Below, piece by piece: positions 61,510 through 64,000 of a DNA stretch of 64,000 nt. The translations under genes and the position numbers were made by a program. The notes below the pieces were generated by a model. The model was not told where the DNA came from. It searched no databases and saw nothing but the letters and a program-made list of their open reading frames with translations. Origin of the DNA: Syntrophaceae bacterium UBA6078 (GTDB lineage Bacteria > Desulfobacterota > Syntrophia > Syntrophales > UBA2210); the NCBI GenBank assembly GCA_002428735.1, contig DIXO01000050.1, forward strand, positions 1 to 64,000. Direction: 5' to 3'. Numbering within the stretch: the first letter of the stretch is position 1; each line of letters begins with the position of its first letter.

Positions 61510-62631
61510 TTAAAACCTCGAATAAGCAACAATGTCCTTTTCAAATCCTTCCCTCGCCTTATCAGTCAGGGATGGACGGATCGTGGGTATTATTTGGAGC
61601 AAGGTTTCCGTTGAGACTCGGTAATCCTGCTTGGTAGCCAGTTCTTGTTCGAAGGCAAACTGTGCGATCTTCTGAAAAAGATATTCGATATCCGCCGGGG
61701 TAAACCCGGTCGTCGTTTCCGCTACTTGATTGAGGTCTATTTCGCCGACGTTCAGCTTGGAAAGATAGTTCTGCAGGATGGTCTTGGATCCTTCCCTGTC
61801 CAATCCGCCGACTGGAATAATGCAGTCGAACCTGCCCGGACGAAGCATCGCCTCATCCAGTTGCCGGATGTAGTTAGTGGCGCACACGAGAAGAATCTTG
61901 TTCCCCTGGTTTTTAAGCAAGGGCAACTGCTTAAGAAACTCGTTGGTAATGGACTTGTCAATCCGGTCCCCATTGTCGCGACTGGCGGCGATTTCTTCAA
62001 ACTCATCAATGAAGAGAACCACTTCATCTAGTATCCTTACTTTCTCCATTATCGACCTCAGATTAGCGCCGATCTTTTCCATTCCATCCACCATCAACAT
62101 GCTGGGTGCAATCTCTATGTACCACCAGGAAAGGACGCCGGCGATCGCCCTTGCAAAGTGAGTTTTCCCGGTACCGGGAGGGCCAAAGAAGAGGATGGTT
62201 TTAGGGGGAACGACTCCATGCTTCCTGGAAAGGCCCTCCCGGGTTAATGGCAGAATGATCCTGCGCTTGACCAGTTGTTTCGGGGGTTGAGTATCGGCTA
62301 TGGTATTCCATATGCTTCTTCCGATCACCTGAGCCCCCATCTCGTTTAATACGTTCCTGTTCTTATAAGCCTTGTATTCGCCGGTCGCCTGCTGGATATT
62401 CTCCAGGAAATCAATGCAGGCGGCGCGCATACCGATATCCCGCCCCACTTTTTCCGATAAGAACCACTTGTGGTTTAGTATTTGTTGCCAGAGTCCAGGC
62501 GCGACATCCGGTTCAAGTTTGGTACCGCTCAATTCGAAGATCCGAGCTACGCACTCTTCCGACGAAGGGGTGCTATGCAAGTTTTCATTCATCACGCCAA
62601 CCCCTATATAATAAGAAGGCACATCCTCCAT
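61510..62631 (-). CDS. AAA+ ATPase with an unassigned N-terminal domain
   Basis: A 373-residue AAA+ protein. The ATPase (about residues 135-330) has Walker A GPPGTGKTH, Walker B VVLFIDEFEEI, sensor 1 in LLVCATN and the arginine-finger segment LRPGRFD. About 130 N-terminal residues come first; the segment HKWFLSEKVGRDIGMRAA resembles a conserved piece of DUF4032 proteins, but this match is tentative. A classical AAA ATPase remodels proteins or complexes. It sits in the stress cluster just upstream of the helical protein and dnaJ. No protease domain is attached. Confidence 0.8.
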   Translation of the reverse strand: MEDVPSYYIGVGVMNENLHSTPSSEECVARIFELSGTKLEPDVAPGLWQQILNHKWFLSEKVGRDIGMRAACIDFLENIQQATGEYKAYKNRNVLNEMGAQVIGRSIWNTIADTQPPKQLVKRRIILPLTREGLSRKHGVVPPKTILFFGPPGTGKTHFARAIAGVLSWWYIEIAPSMLMVDGMEKIGANLRSIMEKVRILDEVVLFIDEFEEIAASRDNGDRIDKSITNEFLKQLPLLKNQGNKILLVCATNYIRQLDEAMLRPGRFDCIIPVGGLDREGSKTILQNYLSKLNVGEIDLNQVAETTTGFTPADIEYLFQKIAQFAFEQELATKQDYRVSTETLLQIIPTIRPSLTDKAREGFEKDIVAYSRF

Positions 62632-62661
62632 AGGATCTCCAGGAGAGTTGCAAGATCGAAG

Positions 62662-63621
62662 TTACTTGGAGTCCTTCTGCCTGTATCTTTCCAGCCAATC
62701 CAGCAATTCAGAGAGGCGCGCCGTAGCCAGGGCGATGCATTTGTCTGCGCCGCCGTAGTACAACCGAATGACTTCATTCTCGACTATCCAGCCGCAGGGG
62801 AAAACCACCTTGTCCACGTCGCCCTCCAATTCATAATTCTTTTCCGGTGCAAATACCCATTCATCCGATCGCGCCAATACTCGAAGAGGATTTTCCAAAT
62901 CGAGAAGCGCCAATCCCAGCCGGTAAATGCATCCACTGGGCGTCATGCGGACACCGTGATAAAGGATCAACCAGCCTTCCTCAGTCTGCAAGGGTGGCGG
63001 GGACAGGCCGATCTTGTTCGCATCCCACCATCCGCCCCTGCGAGCCGGGATGAGAATTTGATGATCCCCCCAATGCTTCATGTCGGGGCTGAATGAAATC
63101 CAGATGTGCGCCCCGATTCCTGCAAATGCCGACACGGGCCTATGCAGCATCGCCCAACGGCCGCCAAACCGGATGGGAAACAGGGCTGCATCCTTGTCTT
63201 CCGGCGGCATCACGACTCCTTTTCGCGTGAAGGACATGAAGTCCTTCGTAGTGGCCAGCGATACCAGCGGACCGCCTTCCGAGTAGGAGGTATAAACGAC
63301 CGCCCAGAGATCAAGTTCTTCAATACGGGTGATCCTGGGATCCTCGATCCCCCATACCTCTTCAGGGTGGCCATCGGGATCAGGTGACAGGGTCGGCTCG
63401 GATTCAACCCTCCAATCCGTTACGCCGTTGCGGCTGCGCGCGGCTGTCAGATGTGATATGCCCCGGCGATCCTCCACGCGCATCAAAAGCAGGGTGTCCT
63501 CCCCGATCCGGGTCGCGGCGGCATTAAAGACCGAATTCGCCTGGTACGGGATATCTCTTGACTGGATGATTGGGTTTTTCTCAAACCGGGTGAACAATTC
63601 CCTGGATCGCTCGAACTTCAT
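62662..63621 (-). CDS. GH130-family glycosidase/phosphorylase
   Basis: A 319-residue five-bladed beta-propeller of the GH130 type (beta-mannoside phosphorylase or hydrolase). The catalytic-region motif is VWGIEDPRI, with the Asp that acts as acid, and AANLKYRNAA-type substrate regions are represented by VFNAAATRIG and SFSPDMKHWG. Phosphorylases of this family split mannosyl sugars with phosphate; this protein could also be a hydrolase. Four bases overlap with the next, truncated gene (ATGA), so the two are co-expressed. It stands next to the AAA+ gene. Confidence 0.85.
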   Translation of the reverse strand: MKFERSRELFTRFEKNPIIQSRDIPYQANSVFNAAATRIGEDTLLLMRVEDRRGISHLTAARSRNGVTDWRVESEPTLSPDPDGHPEEVWGIEDPRITRIEELDLWAVVYTSYSEGGPLVSLATTKDFMSFTRKGVVMPPEDKDAALFPIRFGGRWAMLHRPVSAFAGIGAHIWISFSPDMKHWGDHQILIPARRGGWWDANKIGLSPPPLQTEEGWLILYHGVRMTPSGCIYRLGLALLDLENPLRVLARSDEWVFAPEKNYELEGDVDKVVFPCGWIVENEVIRLYYGGADKCIALATARLSELLDWLERYRQKDSK

Positions 63622-64000
63622 GTGCCTGCGGTGATCCTCCCTGAATAACTGTCGGTGCCTTCGTCTACCACGGTCCGGTTTTTGATTTCGCTGGAAAGGG
63701 CCAGCGGGGAGGGGACTACAGGCTCTTGATGGATATCCTTCCTGCCTTCACTTGATCCTTCCAGGGAGACTTGGGCATTGATTTGGTGCAGATTGATTAG
63801 AGACAGAAAACAGGCTAGGGTCGATTCCGCGCCCTGGTTCAGGTTCGGACCGTTGGCCTGCAGGCCGTCGCAGCAGCCACCCGTCACTTGGTCGTATAGA
63901 TGAACGCCAAGATCGTTTCGCCCGAGGAACCACTCCAGGCAACGCCGGGCATGCATGAGCCATTTCGCGTCGCGGGTCTGGTCATAAGCGGCACGGCACG
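63618..64000 (-). CDS. carbohydrate-related protein, C-terminal part (cut by the window)
   Basis: Only the last 127 or so residues are in view; the reading frame stays open to the edge. WFLGRNDLGVHLYDQVTGG, followed by CDGLQ, GPNLNQGAESTLACFLSL, is typical of an alpha/alpha-barrel-like domain found at the end of some glycosyltransferase or glycoside-processing proteins encoded beside GH130 enzymes. The tail after it is unstructured. Translation is coupled to the GH130 gene through a four-base overlap. The full function needs the part beyond the window. Confidence 0.6.
   Translation of the reverse strand, partial: CRAAYDQTRDAKWLMHARRCLEWFLGRNDLGVHLYDQVTGGCCDGLQANGPNLNQGAESTLACFLSLINLHQINAQVSLEGSSEGRKDIHQEPVVPSPLALSSEIKNRTVVDEGTDSYSGRITAGT

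Overview
The window reads as chromosomal DNA of a strictly anaerobic Gram-negative bacterium, most likely a deltaproteobacterium (Desulfobacterota), perhaps near the Syntrophales. This is inferred from gene content only. The evidence is a tungsten/molybdenum aldehyde:ferredoxin oxidoreductase, an EtfAB/acyl-CoA dehydrogenase set, the electron-bifurcating transhydrogenase NfnAB, a rubrerythrin-like protein and a B12-dependent radical SAM enzyme. An outer membrane is shown by LptE, BamD, GmhA and an OmpA-type protein. Coding density is high, with many start/stop overlaps.

Layout. 0.1-4.4 kb: hydrolase, universal stress protein and a large aldehyde oxidoreductase/iron-alcohol dehydrogenase fusion. 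4.5-10 kb (minus): diguanylate cyclase, GNAT, PPC-domain protein, then acyl-CoA dehydrogenase-etfB-etfA. 10-15 kb (minus): B12 radical SAM, acyltransferase, LemA/nucleotidyltransferase/TPM membrane module. 15-22 kb: rpsT, lptE, leuS, gmhA, grpE, dnaK. 22-27 kb (plus): redox and sulfur-transfer genes ending in tusA, a dsrE2-like gene, a cysteine desulfurase homologue that has lost its PLP lysine, and an IscU-DUF59 fusion. 27-30 kb: multidomain class III nucleotide cyclase. 30-35 kb: DUF169, molybdopterin oxidoreductase, methyltransferase and a decayed gamma-carbonic anhydrase gene. 35-42 kb: thioredoxin, bamD, an IdeS-like protease with a PEP-CTERM tail, a kinase/PHP/kinase trio, an OmpA-type lipoprotein-like protein and rlmN. 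42-47 kb: mutS and nfnAB.

At 47.3 kb lies the 3' part of a tRNA-Leu(CAG) gene, cut exactly at the anticodon loop and still followed by its terminator. This is the scar expected of tRNA-targeted integration, and its polarity puts the foreign DNA on the right. To the right are an AbiE toxin-antitoxin pair, an AddB/AddA-type helicase-nuclease pair, a large DUF6178-like protein, and a stress cluster (groES-groEL, small lipoprotein, hsp20, dnaJ, helical protein, AAA+ ATPase) followed by a GH130-type enzyme and the end of a carbohydrate gene that runs off the window. No integrase and no second, intact tRNA-Leu is visible, so the size of the island is unknown.

The most notable points are: (i) the sulfur/Fe-S cluster with a PLP-lysine-less IscS homologue beside TusA, DsrE2 and IscU-DUF59; (ii) the aldehyde oxidoreductase-alcohol dehydrogenase fusion; (iii) a surface-sorted IdeS/Mac (C66)-like cysteine protease; (iv) a nucleotide cyclase carrying a CCHC zinc knuckle, an apparent degenerate second cyclase domain and an Arg-to-Lys change; (v) the tRNA-Leu attachment scar.
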